A stretch of DNA of 64,000 bases, from positions 19,150 to 83,149 of IMG/VR virus record IMGVR_UViG_3300027608_000021; one strand, 5' to 3'. Positions 25,932 through 34,006 of this stretch are shown in pieces. The notes below the pieces were generated by a model. That model was not told where the DNA came from. It was given only the letters and a program-made list of their open reading frames with translations, and searched no databases. The first letter of the stretch is position 1. Each line of letters opens with the position of its first letter. This DNA comes from a virus. A program made the translations under genes and the position numbers.

Positions 25932-26947
25932 TTCCTGGAGTTGTTGCACAGAATATTCAAACAGGATTTCCGTCTATCGTCATCGGTAATTCAACGAGCA
26001 CATTTATTCACGCCTATCCTTGGGCGGGTGGGTTTAAAACAAAGGTTGCTGATCCAGAAACCATGCCTGCTGGTGAGATTAGTGGCATAGCATTCACGCC
26101 ATCTGGTAGTCATATCGCCGTATCACACACAGGCTCTCCATTTGTTTCCTCCTACCTTTGGCGTGGTGCATTCGGAACCAAGGTTTCCGATCCATCAACC
26201 CTTCCTGCGGGGGATGGGCGAGGCGTAGCCTTCACCCCATCAGGTGATAACATCGCCGTTGCGTACAACGGCTCACCAGGAGTTTCGGTGTATCCTTGGA
26301 CTGGAGCTTTTGGAACCAAGGTTGCCAACCCAGCAATACTGCCTGGAGTTACAAACAGCGTGACCTTCACCGCATCAGGTAGTTATATTGCCACGGCGGA
26401 ATTTAGCTCTTCATATATCGGTGTCTACCCTTGGAATGGATCGTGGGGGACAAGGGTTGCTAATCCAGCAACGCTGCCTGTAAGCATTGGTAACGATGTA
26501 GCATTCACGCCATCTGGTAGTCATATCGCCCTTGCGCATAACTCCACCCCATTTATTGCCGTTTACCCATTTGCTGGGACGTTTGGAACCAAGGTTGCTA
26601 ATCCTGCAACGCTGCCTGTGGGCAATGGGCGAGGCGTAGCCTTCACCCCGTCAGGTAGTTATATTGCCGTTGCGAGCCAAACCACCCCATTCATCTCCGT
26701 TTATCCCTGGACTGGTGCGTTTGGAACCAAGGTTGCTAATCCAGCGTCGGGGATTCCAAGCAGTGGGCAAAAGGTGCAGTTTGACTACTCTGGTAGTTAT
26801 ATTGCCATTGCGCACGACTCCAGCCCATTTGTTTCCGTTTACCCTTGGACGGGAACATTCGGGACAAAGGTTGCCAACCCAACAGTACTTCCAGGTGGCA
26901 CTACGGGGAAAAACGTAACCTTTAAGGGAAACACTGGTAAGTTATAG
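25928..26947 (+). CDS. Seven-repeat beta-propeller tail protein, copy 2
   Basis: 339 residues, again seven YPW-type repeats, several degenerate (SSYLWRGAFGTKV, AVYPFAGTFGTKV). Some blades are closest to the corresponding blade of copy 1 (the TAEFSSSYIGVYPWNGSW blade against TAEFNSPYVGVYPWNGSF), so the whole fibre-propeller pair was duplicated and then diverged. Confidence 0.75.
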   Translation: MIPGVVAQNIQTGFPSIVIGNSTSTFIHAYPWAGGFKTKVADPETMPAGEISGIAFTPSGSHIAVSHTGSPFVSSYLWRGAFGTKVSDPSTLPAGDGRGVAFTPSGDNIAVAYNGSPGVSVYPWTGAFGTKVANPAILPGVTNSVTFTASGSYIATAEFSSSYIGVYPWNGSWGTRVANPATLPVSIGNDVAFTPSGSHIALAHNSTPFIAVYPFAGTFGTKVANPATLPVGNGRGVAFTPSGSYIAVASQTTPFISVYPWTGAFGTKVANPASGIPSSGQKVQFDYSGSYIAIAHDSSPFVSVYPWTGTFGTKVANPTVLPGGTTGKNVTFKGNTGKL

Positions 26948-26957
26948 TGTATAATTA

Positions 26958-26982
26958 ACCCACCAAAAAACTTTTGGTGGGT
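26958..26982 (+). other. Perfect 11-bp hairpin at end of fibre region
   Basis: ACCCACCAAAA pairs with TTTTGGTGGGT around an AAC loop. There is no T-run after it, but the stem itself ends in A/T, so weak termination or mRNA 3'-end protection is possible. A TATAAT at 26950-26955 with a poor -35 lies just upstream and could be a promoter for the next genes; this is weak. Confidence 0.6.
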
Positions 26983-27012
26983 AATATAGTGCCGAAAGGC
27001 AAGGAGTATATC

Positions 27013-27396
27013 GTGATTGTTACAGACGAGAAGAAGATCCAAGACCTCGCAGACAACGTAGTCATGCGAACGCACGAAGTGTATCAGTACGATCTGAACA
27101 TTTCTAATTATCAGACAATTCTATCCGCAAGCGACGGCTCTTACCCAGCACACCTTCGCGCCTTGATTAACCTTTCGGACGATCAGGCTGTTGAGCAGTG
27201 TCCGATTGGAGATCTCGCAGAACTTGCAGAGCTCCAGCAGTATACTCGAGTCTCAAAGCTTATCCGCTCAGAGATCGTAGAGCGAACAAAGACAAACAGC
27301 ATCTTGAGCGTAATCGCCGCACAACTTCACACACTTCTTCCTTCAACCGAAGATTACGATGCTGCTATTGATGCTGCAGTCGCCCGAAGGGGATAA
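27013..27396 (+). CDS. Unknown protein after the fibre cluster
   Basis: 127 residues from GTG 27013, chosen because AAGGAG lies 6 bases upstream; the longer frame would read through the hairpin. Mostly helical and acidic, with no recognised motif. Position between fibres and lysis genes suggests a fibre chaperone or tail accessory, unproven. Confidence 0.65.
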   Translation: MIVTDEKKIQDLADNVVMRTHEVYQYDLNISNYQTILSASDGSYPAHLRALINLSDDQAVEQCPIGDLAELAELQQYTRVSKLIRSEIVERTKTNSILSVIAAQLHTLLPSTEDYDAAIDAAVARRG

Positions 27397-27418
27397 TCAA
27401 AGTAATTAGGAGTACCCT

Positions 27419-27604
27419 ATGACTAAAGGTCAAGCAGATCTTATCCTTGAACGGCTTGACCGAATTGAGGGTGATCTCACACTGATCAAACTAGAGATGG
27501 CTGAAACACGAGGCGCATATCGGCTTGCTAAGTTTGTGATTGCCCTTCTGGGCGTAAGCGGACTAGGCGGCGTTACCGCGTGGCTCGCAGGGCAGGGCAA
27601 ATAA
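27419..27604 (+). CDS. Small coiled-coil/membrane protein (XhlA-like)
   Basis: 61 residues: an N-terminal heptad helix (LILERLDRIEGDLTLIKLEM) and one C-terminal transmembrane helix (residues about 37-57). This layout matches XhlA-type lysis accessory proteins. It starts the lysis-side genes; its stop overlaps the next start (TAATG). Confidence 0.6.
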   Translation: MTKGQADLILERLDRIEGDLTLIKLEMAETRGAYRLAKFVIALLGVSGLGGVTAWLAGQGK

Positions 27605-27852
27605 TGACAACAGAAGTAATTTGGTGGGTGACCTACCACGATAACTACCCTGGAAGAGAAGGCATGATGCATGGATACTTTGCCAATGCAGATTGTGGAA
27701 CCAGCGAACTAAGGAATGCTCCTATTGAACTTCATCCAGCAAGTGGATGTCTAATTGACCATGAGTCAAGAATTGCAGAAGTAGAAATTCCACAATGGAT
27801 TAAGACTGATTTAGAGCGAAACCACTGGGAAAAAGAAAACAACAACTCGTAA
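27604..27852 (+). CDS. Small unknown protein
   Basis: 82 residues from ATG 27604. Rich in aromatic residues and His at the N-terminus (EVIWWVTYHDNYPGREG); no family recognised. Translationally coupled to the XhlA-like gene. Confidence 0.55.
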   Translation: MTTEVIWWVTYHDNYPGREGMMHGYFANADCGTSELRNAPIELHPASGCLIDHESRIAEVEIPQWIKTDLERNHWEKENNNS

Positions 27853-27873
27853 ACATACCCTGAGGAGGTGCGT

Positions 27874-29064
27874 ATGAACCGACTCAGAGTTACTATAGTA
27901 ACCACGATTATCTTCACCGCCGCGTTTACTGCGGCACTATTCTCCGCCACCCCAGTCAAGGGACTGGAAGATGCGGATACCTGGGATCAGCAGGTTGATG
28001 CCAATGGCACAATCACGCTGGAAGAAGGCTCTGTCGTAATCAACGGGTCGAACAATCCGTTGACAGGGCAGCCTTGGCAGAATACTTCAACGCAAATCAC
28101 CACCGACTCTTCGGTCGGTGAGACAGTCGTTTTTGACTGGTCTTATTTCACAACAGACGGCTCGTTTTATGACAAGCCTCAGGTTGCCTGGAACGGCGAG
28201 TGGTATAACCTCGTTGAAGGAAATGCTCAAGCAGGAAGCGGAACAATTACTGGATATATCACCGCTGGTGGTATTTTCGGGTTTAGAGTTCTGTCTACCG
28301 ACTCCTGCTGTGGCGTAGGGACGCTTACGATTACGAATACTTCTTGGATTGTCGGACTTCCGCCAACTCCAGAGCCGACTCCTGAACCAACCCCAGAACC
28401 AACCCCGACTCCTGAGCCGACACCAGAGCCAACGCCTGAGCCGACACCGACTCCTGAGCCTACGCCTGAGCCCACGCCAGAGCCAACACTGCCACCAACT
28501 CCTGAGCCCACGCCTGAGCCAGAACCAGAGCCGACTGTAGAGCCGACTCCTGAGCCAGAGCCAGAGCCAGAGCCAACGGCAGAACCAAGCGAGGAGCCGT
28601 CAATTGAACCAGAACCAGAGCCAGAGCCGTCTACCGAACCCGAACCGTCGCCCGAAGAAACAGAGGAGCCTGAAGAGTCTCCTGTGGTATCTCCTGATCC
28701 CACTGATGTACCTGATCCTAAACCCGAATCCGATTTGCCAGATCTAGGCGAAGTAGGAGAAGCGGTTGAGGCTGTGGCAGAGGCTATCGGAGAAACATTT
28801 GAAGCTATCGGAGAAACATTCGGAGAGGCTTTAGAAACGGTGGTAAATCTTGGCGCTGACCTTTCCGAAGAGGAGAGGCAAGAAGTCCAAGCGCCAATTG
28901 TATCAGCGATTATCGTAACGCAAGTCGCTCAAGCGGCTGTCTCGATGGCTATTGCTGCACGACCAACACCTCCAAGCGCACCAACCCCAACGCCTTCAGG
29001 CGGTGGCGGAGCGCCTGTCGGTGATGCAAAAAGTAGTGGATCAACGAAGAGGAGCCGTCAATGA
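27874..29064 (+). CDS. Secreted proline-rich (TPEP-repeat) protein
   Basis: 396 residues from ATG 27874 (GAGGAGG upstream). Residues about 1-30 are a signal peptide with a hydrophobic core ([14 protein letters not shown]) and a likely cut after an Ala or Gly near PVKG. A beta-sandwich-like domain follows ([19 protein letters not shown], one CC pair). Then comes a long Pro/Glu/Thr stalk of PTPEP units (about 165-285), an acidic helical segment and a Gly-rich basic tail. The design is that of a cell-wall-spanning surface protein, unusual inside a lysis region. It overlaps the next ORF by ATGA. Confidence 0.7.
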   Translation: MNRLRVTIVTTIIFTAAFTAALFSATPVKGLEDADTWDQQVDANGTITLEEGSVVINGSNNPLTGQPWQNTSTQITTDSSVGETVVFDWSYFTTDGSFYDKPQVAWNGEWYNLVEGNAQAGSGTITGYITAGGIFGFRVLSTDSCCGVGTLTITNTSWIVGLPPTPEPTPEPTPEPTPTPEPTPEPTPEPTPTPEPTPEPTPEPTLPPTPEPTPEPEPEPTVEPTPEPEPEPEPTAEPSEEPSIEPEPEPEPSTEPEPSPEETEEPEESPVVSPDPTDVPDPKPESDLPDLGEVGEAVEAVAEAIGETFEAIGETFGEALETVVNLGADLSEEERQEVQAPIVSAIIVTQVAQAAVSMAIAARPTPPSAPTPTPSGGGGAPVGDAKSSGSTKRSRQ

Positions 29065-29231
29065 TTAAGAAGATCATTAATGAAATCGTAGCAACTGGCT
29101 GGACTGTTTTTGGTCTTGCTATTGCATGGGCAGTTCTGCCCGATGGAGCAACCCGCGACTTTGTTGGCGCGACTTTGTTGTTCCTGACACTAATCTGGGG
29201 TCTTACGATGCCCCTTCGCATCAAGGAATAG
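29061..29231 (+). CDS. Short two-helix membrane protein, holin candidate
   Basis: 56 residues. Two hydrophobic helices (about 12-28 and 37-51) are separated by a short polar turn (PDGATRD), with a positive N-terminus (MIKKII) and C-terminus (PLRIKE). It starts within the stop of the previous gene and sits just before the endolysin, so class II holin is a reasonable guess. Confidence 0.6.
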   Translation: MIKKIINEIVATGWTVFGLAIAWAVLPDGATRDFVGATLLFLTLIWGLTMPLRIKE

Positions 29232-29240
29232 GAGAGACTC

Positions 29241-29855
29241 ATGAAGTTTAAGGTCAAGTCACAACTCGACCACGTTGAAAAGGGCGGCATTCTTGACGAC
29301 TGCGGTCCTTCTAGTGCCGCTGCCGCTGTTGCTTGGGCAACCAAGTACAAGTTGGACCCAAGTGCTGGAGACGGCATCAAGGCGAAGGAGCGCGCTACTG
29401 GCTTCGTCGAGAAGCAGGGCGTATCCGACAACGGTTCGTCTCTCGGCGACCTCGTTAAGACGGTCAAGCAACTTGGTGCAACCGCCCGACCTGCAAAGTC
29501 TTGGGACGATGTTGTCGCATCTGCCGCTCGCGGTGCTGCGCTAATCGTCTGGGTACAGCAGGCTGTTGGATATCCAGATGTGGAGATCTCGCAGTGGCAC
29601 AAGAAGTGGGAGACCTACTGGAAGAAGGCTGGACCATCACACATCAAGGAAGGCTACGGTCATATGACTGCGGCTTGCTTTGATGCGGTGGAAGGCTGGC
29701 AGTGGGCATGCCCGACTCGCTCAGGCAAGGGCAAGGAACAGTTTGCCGTGAAGGTGACGGAAGCGCAGTTGAAGGCTATCGCAGACTCCAAGAGGGTCTC
29801 TGGCAAGGACAAGGCTCTTCCTCACAAGCACGTCGTCATTGTAGAAGTAAAGTAG
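29241..29855 (+). CDS. C39-like cysteine peptidase endolysin
   Basis: 204 residues. DDCGPSSAAAAVAWA places the candidate nucleophile Cys at residue 21, and YGHMTAACF supplies His near 140, the Cys/His arrangement of C39-like and related papain-fold peptidases. There is no signal peptide, so export would rely on a holin. Flanked by small membrane proteins, it is the best endolysin candidate in the window and would cut peptide cross-links. No separate wall-binding domain is visible. Confidence 0.7.
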   Translation: MKFKVKSQLDHVEKGGILDDCGPSSAAAAVAWATKYKLDPSAGDGIKAKERATGFVEKQGVSDNGSSLGDLVKTVKQLGATARPAKSWDDVVASAARGAALIVWVQQAVGYPDVEISQWHKKWETYWKKAGPSHIKEGYGHMTAACFDAVEGWQWACPTRSGKGKEQFAVKVTEAQLKAIADSKRVSGKDKALPHKHVVIVEVK

Positions 29856-29864
29856 GAGTATTGA

Positions 29865-30158
29865 ATGTATCAGGACATTAAGAACGGTATTCGCTGGGTA
29901 ATTGATAACACTGGCGTTGATGAGGCTCTGATTGAGTTCTTCCGAACATTTATCACGGTATCAATCTCAGTTGCGCTCGGACTTGGCATCCCGCTCCTTG
30001 ACATTTCTGGCGGAGACTTCCGAACAGTTTTGTCGGCTGGTCTTGCTTCAGGACTTCAGGTTCTTATCAAGTTCCTAGATCCTAAGAACACACAGTTCGG
30101 GATCAAGGAGAAGAGCAAGGACGAATCGGTGGACGACACCAAGCAGTTCCAGATCTAA
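29865..30158 (+). CDS. Holin-like membrane protein
   Basis: 97 residues with two hydrophobic segments (about 28-47 FITVSISVALGLGIPLLDI and 53-68) and a charged hydrophilic tail (GIKEKSKDESVDD). Position after the endolysin and size fit a holin. Which of the three membrane proteins here is the true holin cannot be told from sequence. Confidence 0.65.
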   Translation: MYQDIKNGIRWVIDNTGVDEALIEFFRTFITVSISVALGLGIPLLDISGGDFRTVLSAGLASGLQVLIKFLDPKNTQFGIKEKSKDESVDDTKQFQI

Positions 30159-30166
30159 TCTAAACG

Positions 30167-30209
30167 AAACTCGCCCCTCTCAGGCTTCGTGCTTGAGGGG
30201 GGCAGTTTT
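30167..30209. terminator. Bidirectional terminator between convergent operons
   Basis: AAACTCGCCCCTC (30167-30179) pairs imperfectly with GAGGGGGGCAGTTT (30195-30208), flanked by A and T runs on both sides. It serves the rightward structural operon and the leftward 30-34 kb operon. Confidence 0.75.
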
Positions 30210-30833
30210 GTGTTTCCTGTAGATAAAGAAGCGACCGACCCAATCTGTCCCGCCAAACGCCTCGTCCATTGCTGCTTCGCTGCGTTGGATTGGCAGCAAC
30301 TCTGGGTGTAGTTCTGCGATCTTCTTCTCCCACCACTCACGGGTACGCATCGTCACATGGGTAGCGTCCACATCATCGTGCGCGGAAGCACCGTCAGAGA
30401 GGGCGATCCGCATCCAGAGTTCTCCGCTGTCCTTGAGGACTCGCAGCATTTCGCTGAGGATTCCTGGAATCTTGTCCTCGTCAATGTGCTCAAAGAACTC
30501 CCATGAGGCAACAACATCAAACATCCCTGTGGTATACGGCAAGCCATCAGCGGCATCTGCGCAGACGAGCGCACCTTTTGCAAATGGGGCACAGTTCTTT
30601 ACAGCGTATTCGCTGATGTCTATGCCGAGCGCCTCGTGTCCACGAACGTTGGCATGGTGCACGAACCATCCCTTTGCTGCGCCCACATCAAGGATAGTCA
30701 ATCCACGGTTGGCGTGGGGATACTCAATCTGCTCAACGATAGGAACCCAGCGTGGGTCATCGGAGTAGTTGAGGTAGTTGGAGCCTTCGGCTCGCTCAAA
30801 GTACCCTTCGCCGTATCGTGGGTCGTGAGTCAT
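30180..30833 (-). CDS. SAM-dependent class I methyltransferase
   Basis: 217 residues from the ATG at 30833, which overlaps the upstream stop (ATGA) and follows GAAGGG. Motif I is LDVGAAKGWF; later DVVASWEFFEHI and a post-motif RVLKDSGELWM follow the Methyltransf_11/23 pattern, with an N-terminal DPRYGEGYF. The substrate is not visible; such enzymes in phages often act on sugars or lipids of surface structures. Confidence 0.8.
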   Translation of the reverse strand: MTHDPRYGEGYFERAEGSNYLNYSDDPRWVPIVEQIEYPHANRGLTILDVGAAKGWFVHHANVRGHEALGIDISEYAVKNCAPFAKGALVCADAADGLPYTTGMFDVVASWEFFEHIDEDKIPGILSEMLRVLKDSGELWMRIALSDGASAHDDVDATHVTMRTREWWEKKIAELHPELLPIQRSEAAMDEAFGGTDWVGRFFIYRKHKTAPLKHEA

Positions 30834-31015
30834 TCTTCCCTTCTCCGATCTTTCTTTGCCCATCCTTCGCCCTTGTACCTAACTGCAGGTACAGAGAAAA
30901 TGCGCTTCATTTTTGTGTTGTCATCTGGGCAACGGACTTCTTTTACGACGCTCATTGAATGCTCCTGCTCTATGATCAGGTCGCACTTCTTGCAGATGTA
31001 TTCGTATGTTGGCAT
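30830..31015 (-). CDS. FmdB-family zinc-ribbon protein with a reduced second knuckle
   Basis: 61 residues. MPTYEYICKKCD and the C-terminal RIFSVPAVRYKGEGW match the FmdB regulatory-protein family. The second zinc knuckle, usually CPxCG, is CPDDN here, leaving three cysteines, so zinc binding may use another ligand or be lost. Coupled to the methyltransferase. Confidence 0.75.
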   Translation of the reverse strand: MPTYEYICKKCDLIIEQEHSMSVVKEVRCPDDNTKMKRIFSVPAVRYKGEGWAKKDRRREE

Positions 31016-31016
31016 A

Positions 31017-31178
31017 TTATTTTATATTAATTAGAGCGGCCAATGTTACAATATGAATAACCAGAGCGGTGTTCCTCGCAGCCAAAGATTCTCCTTCCTT
31101 GTGCTGCATGTATGCCCTAGCAAAGCCGATGCTCTGGAATAGCCAAATAATAACTAGCCATGCATACCAAAAATTCAT
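31017..31178 (-). CDS. Small two-helix membrane protein
   Basis: 53 residues from the ATG at 31178, preceded by GGAGG and overlapping the stop of the RlpA-like gene. Hydrophobic segments (MNFWYAWLVIIWLFQSIGFA and TALVIHIVTLAALINI) flank a charged loop. Function unknown. Confidence 0.6.
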   Translation of the reverse strand: MNFWYAWLVIIWLFQSIGFARAYMQHKEGESLAARNTALVIHIVTLAALINIK

Positions 31179-31687
31179 CGTGGATCCTCCATCTTATCTA
31201 GAATCGCAAGGGTAATCTTCATAACCCCACGACTCTTTGGGACACCCAGTGCGTCCCAGACTGCTGGAGCAAGGTCAATGAGACGCTCGTCTCCCTTTGC
31301 CTTACGTCCCTTGCACTCGCAGTAATCCACCACCCAGACTAGCACGCTGCGCTCTGTCAGGAGAGAAGTGACGAGGACTGGATATGGCTTCATTGCAAAC
31401 CTAAAGTTGTGATGAAGCCTCAACTCTGGTCCTGCCGCCCCGTAGAACTCGTACGGACCCTTGTCCTGATTGCGTGCTGGACCCCCCTGTTCTCGCGTGT
31501 ACCAAGCATTGTTCTTAGAAGCATCATAGTGCGTAGCAAGACCTTTGAGCATCACAATATCCTTAATGGTGACCTCTGGAGTTGGAGTAGGTTCTGGAGT
31601 CGGTGCTGGAGCAAGCGGTCTCGGTAGCGTATTGGAAAACGCCACTACGAAGATCGCCGTCAGCAGCGAACTCAGTAAGAACCTCAT
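31175..31687 (-). CDS. Secreted RlpA-like double-psi beta-barrel protein
   Basis: 170 residues from the ATG at 31687 (TAATG with the upstream stop). An N-terminal signal/anchor (RFLLSSLLTAIFVVAF) and a TPEPTPTPE linker precede a domain with KGLATHYDAS, LVWVVDYCE and ERLIDLAPAVWDALG, the pattern of RlpA-like double-psi barrels. Cellular RlpA proteins bind or cut denuded peptidoglycan. Here it may act in wall modification outside the main lysis cassette. A GTG at 31708 is an alternative start. Confidence 0.65.
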   Translation of the reverse strand: MRFLLSSLLTAIFVVAFSNTLPRPLAPAPTPEPTPTPEVTIKDIVMLKGLATHYDASKNNAWYTREQGGPARNQDKGPYEFYGAAGPELRLHHNFRFAMKPYPVLVTSLLTERSVLVWVVDYCECKGRKAKGDERLIDLAPAVWDALGVPKSRGVMKITLAILDKMEDPR

Positions 31688-32043
31688 TAGTCGCTGAACC
31701 CTTGCCACGAAGGAGTGTCAATCTTATCTACAAATACTGGCATACATGCACCATCCTTTGCTGCATATGCCCCAGCAACATTGAAGTCAAAGTACTCCTC
31801 TGCCTCCAATCGGAAGTCCCGATCCGCCCCGTCAAAGGGGAACGAGTCTTTTGCACTCTCGCGGAACTCTTGCTCAAGCATATCTATGATCTTATCACGG
31901 TCGTAGATTGCCACATTCTGGTGACCGTGGCTTGCCGTAAAGTGGCTCCCAAAGCCGATCAGAGCATCACGGAATTGATCCATGATAACTGTACCAGCAT
32001 ACTGCTCGTGCAGTTCTTTCTCTCGCTCAGTCTGCTCAGTCAT
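31687..32043 (-). CDS. Unknown acidic protein
   Basis: 118 residues from the ATG at 32043 with AGGGAG upstream. Contains FGSHFTASHGHQNVAIYDRD and an acidic C-terminal half; no family recognised. Cotranscribed with the XRE regulator. Confidence 0.6.
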   Translation of the reverse strand: MTEQTEREKELHEQYAGTVIMDQFRDALIGFGSHFTASHGHQNVAIYDRDKIIDMLEQEFRESAKDSFPFDGADRDFRLEAEEYFDFNVAGAYAAKDGACMPVFVDKIDTPSWQGFSD

Positions 32044-32044
32044 G

Positions 32045-32497
32045 CTAGAACTCCCTGCGCTTGTATCGCGGAGCCTGCTCGTCCTCTCCATAAAGATCCT
32101 CAATGGAGATGTTCAGGATCTCAAGCAAGGCTGGGATCATGTTAGAGCGGGGCGTAGTTCGCCCATGCTCCCACAAACTCAACGCTGCCTGAGTGATCCC
32201 AAGAGAATCTGCAACCTGCTTCTGCGATACATTTGCTGTCTTTCGGTACCTTCGGATATTGTTTCCGATCGTCGTAGCTGTTTGAGCAACGTCAAGGGAT
32301 CGGACCCGATACTGCGGCGTTTCGTACCCCTTGACCTGATCTGTGTTTACAACGACTGGATCTTTTGACCCTGCAATGCGAACGACATAGTAGTCCACAG
32401 AAGCGCCATCTTCGGTGGTTGCAGTCATGCGCTCCTTGAGTATCTCCGCCCTAACGGAAACGATCTTCCCGCTCTTAAATGAAAAGTCTACGGACAT
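32045..32497 (-). CDS. XRE-family HTH regulator with N-terminal domain
   Basis: 150 residues. Residues about 78-135 form a classic Cro/CI HTH (NNIRRYRKTANVSQKQVADS, ITQAALSLWEHGRTTP). The N-terminal 70 residues are a beta-rich domain of unknown role. Located in the operon controlled by the promoter at 34007-34035, which has a palindrome at its start point, so autoregulation is plausible. Confidence 0.8.
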   Translation of the reverse strand: MSVDFSFKSGKIVSVRAEILKERMTATTEDGASVDYYVVRIAGSKDPVVVNTDQVKGYETPQYRVRSLDVAQTATTIGNNIRRYRKTANVSQKQVADSLGITQAALSLWEHGRTTPRSNMIPALLEILNISIEDLYGEDEQAPRYKRREF

Positions 32498-32514
32498 CTA
32501 GTGCCTCTCTTTCT

Positions 32515-33141
32515 CTACCGACGAAATGTGTGCGTCTCTGGGTATCCATCCACTTCCGTTGTTGGAGTTGGTCGGATGCCCTTAGCGTACCTGAAAATCT
32601 GTTCCATTGCTTCTTCTTGCGCGACATAGTTCTTGTGCCCCTCTGCCTCAACGGACAGTGCCCACACGAAATCAATCGGGTCTACCTTACCAAGAGAATC
32701 CCAGTCCTTTGAAAAGCCTAGGCAATACTGCTTGGTGATATGACCATCGTATGTCTTGCCGTTAATGTAACTGCGCTTTGAATCCCTGACCTTGATGTAT
32801 CCATTGAAGACAACGTTCACGAAGTCTTTCACGAACATCTGTTCTCCGTCCGCTTCTCTCGCGGCTTTATGCAGATCCGCTATCGTCGCCTTCCCGCTCG
32901 TCACCCTCGTCCGAATACGAGATGCCATATCCGAGAGATAAGCCAAGCGCTTCTTCTGTTCGTCGGTAAGCGGCATCAAGATCTTCAAATCGCCCAACAG
33001 TCGTCGGACTTCCGCAAGTGACGCGGGGACACCATGCCCATGATCCATTGCCACTACTCTTGGCAAGGACGTAGGTGTTGTCTCCGCAGACCGAACAAGT
33101 GGGACCGTCACCGAGTTGCCGAACTTTAAGTTTTCGCTCAT
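32515..33141 (-). CDS. Unknown protein; 5' part overlaps another frame
   Basis: 208 residues if started at the ATG at 33141, which overlaps the stop of the Cys-rich gene (ATGA). The C-terminal 150 residues (LTDEQKKRLAYLSDMASRIR, ITKQYCLGFSKDWDSLGKVD) look protein-like; the first 55 look less so and run opposite in phase to the zinc-ribbon gene 32867-33157. A start at 32976 would remove most of the overlap but lacks a clear ribosome site. No family recognised. Confidence 0.55.
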   Translation of the reverse strand: MSENLKFGNSVTVPLVRSAETTPTSLPRVVAMDHGHGVPASLAEVRRLLGDLKILMPLTDEQKKRLAYLSDMASRIRTRVTSGKATIADLHKAAREADGEQMFVKDFVNVVFNGYIKVRDSKRSYINGKTYDGHITKQYCLGFSKDWDSLGKVDPIDFVWALSVEAEGHKNYVAQEEAMEQIFRYAKGIRPTPTTEVDGYPETHTFRR

Positions 33142-33157
33142 TCTTCACAATCTCCAT
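32867..33157 (-). CDS. Small zinc-ribbon protein
   Basis: 96 residues from the ATG at 33157 with GAGG 6 bases upstream. CSVCGDNTY and WCPRVTCGSP supply a probable zinc site; the C-terminus is acidic (DEGDEREGDD). It overlaps 32515-33141 in another frame over about 275 bases. The Cys pairs argue that at least its first half is real. Confidence 0.55.
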   Translation of the reverse strand: MEIVKNERKLKVRQLGDGPTCSVCGDNTYVLAKSSGNGSWAWCPRVTCGSPTTVGRFEDLDAAYRRTEEALGLSLGYGISYSDEGDEREGDDSGSA

Positions 33158-33380
33158 CGCAATCCTCGTTACTGCAGTTGTTCGTGCATTCCCATGCGCA
33201 ATCTACTTCTAGATTCCAATCACAGGCTACACAATCACATTGCCTAACTTTGACGACTGGCTGCTCGTCCAAATCCTCCGCTGGGGATTCCTTGGACGAG
33301 CGTCGCCCTTCATCTTCCTCAGCAACGACAGCAATAATTACTTGCTCATCGTCTAGGCTGAGTTCAGACCAATCAGTCAC
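33138..33380 (-). CDS. Acidic cysteine-rich protein
   Basis: 80 residues from a GTG at 33380 overlapping the upstream stop by 8 bases. The last 35 residues contain nine Cys (CDCVACD, CAWECTNNCSNEDCDGDC), likely a metal cluster. The N-terminal half is Asp/Glu-rich. No family recognised. Confidence 0.65.
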   Translation of the reverse strand: MTDWSELSLDDEQVIIAVVAEEDEGRRSSKESPAEDLDEQPVVKVRQCDCVACDWNLEVDCAWECTNNCSNEDCDGDCEE

Positions 33381-33945
33381 CGTTTACCAGAGAAGCGACA
33401 GCCGCAGCATACGCTGGGTCAATCGTCGGTGCGGTGTTTGTTGGAGACTGGCTAATCTCCGCAGATGCTCCGCTTCGGCGACCGCCAAGTGGCTTAATCG
33501 CAACGACACGGTTCTTCTGCTTGCCGTCATTCTTTCCGAGGTAGACAATCAGCGAGAGGCGAACCTCACGACCGACCAACTCCTCCGTGTCTCCCGACGG
33601 AATCTTGGAGTTAAGATCCGCAATGCCATTTGCTGCGAGGAAGAACTGGCGAGCAATGCTTGCCGTGCCGTCCTGCTTGAACCCCATGCGGCTTGGATCA
33701 ACGTCCTTCCAGATCCAGCGTGACTCAACCTTGTTGCCGTCAATGTCCTCAATCGGAGCACCGTCAGCGAATGAAAGAATGTCAAACTTAATAGTGAAGA
33801 CATCAATGATCTTCCCCTCAAAGTTTGGCTTAGCCTGCTGCTTGATCTCAATGATCTTGGCACGATAGTCTTCGTTTCCTGGAAGTGCCTTTCGGTCTTC
33901 CACTCCACTAAACTCGTCTGCCCCAGGAACTGAATAGTTAGCCAT
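33373..33945 (-). CDS. DUF669/SSB-like DNA-binding protein
   Basis: 190 residues; first gene of the leftward operon. A beta-rich core (YRAKIIEIKQQ, IDVFTIKFDILSF, GREVRLSLIVYLG) with a flexible Ser/Thr/Ala tail resembles phage DUF669-type and other single-strand-binding proteins. It sits opposite the replication genes. Family assignment is by pattern only. Confidence 0.5.
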   Translation of the reverse strand: MANYSVPGADEFSGVEDRKALPGNEDYRAKIIEIKQQAKPNFEGKIIDVFTIKFDILSFADGAPIEDIDGNKVESRWIWKDVDPSRMGFKQDGTASIARQFFLAANGIADLNSKIPSGDTEELVGREVRLSLIVYLGKNDGKQKNRVVAIKPLGGRRSGASAEISQSPTNTAPTIDPAYAAAVASLVNGD

Positions 33946-33985
33946 TCTAACTTACCTGCCTTTCTTTTCTCTCTCTATCTATCTT

Positions 33986-34000
33986 ACCTGTTATTCAGGT
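33986..34000. promoter_or_regulatory. Operator-like palindrome at leftward start point
   Basis: ACCTG-TTATT-CAGGT, a perfect 5-bp inverted repeat with a 5-base spacer, located where transcription from the 34007-34035 promoter should begin. A candidate site for the XRE regulator of the same operon. Confidence 0.5.
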
Positions 34001-34006
34001 CAGCCC

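Noticed and set aside
28227-28703. Gly/Ser/Val-repeat minus-strand ORF
   Set aside because: It is the complement of the TPEP codon repeats of the secreted protein.
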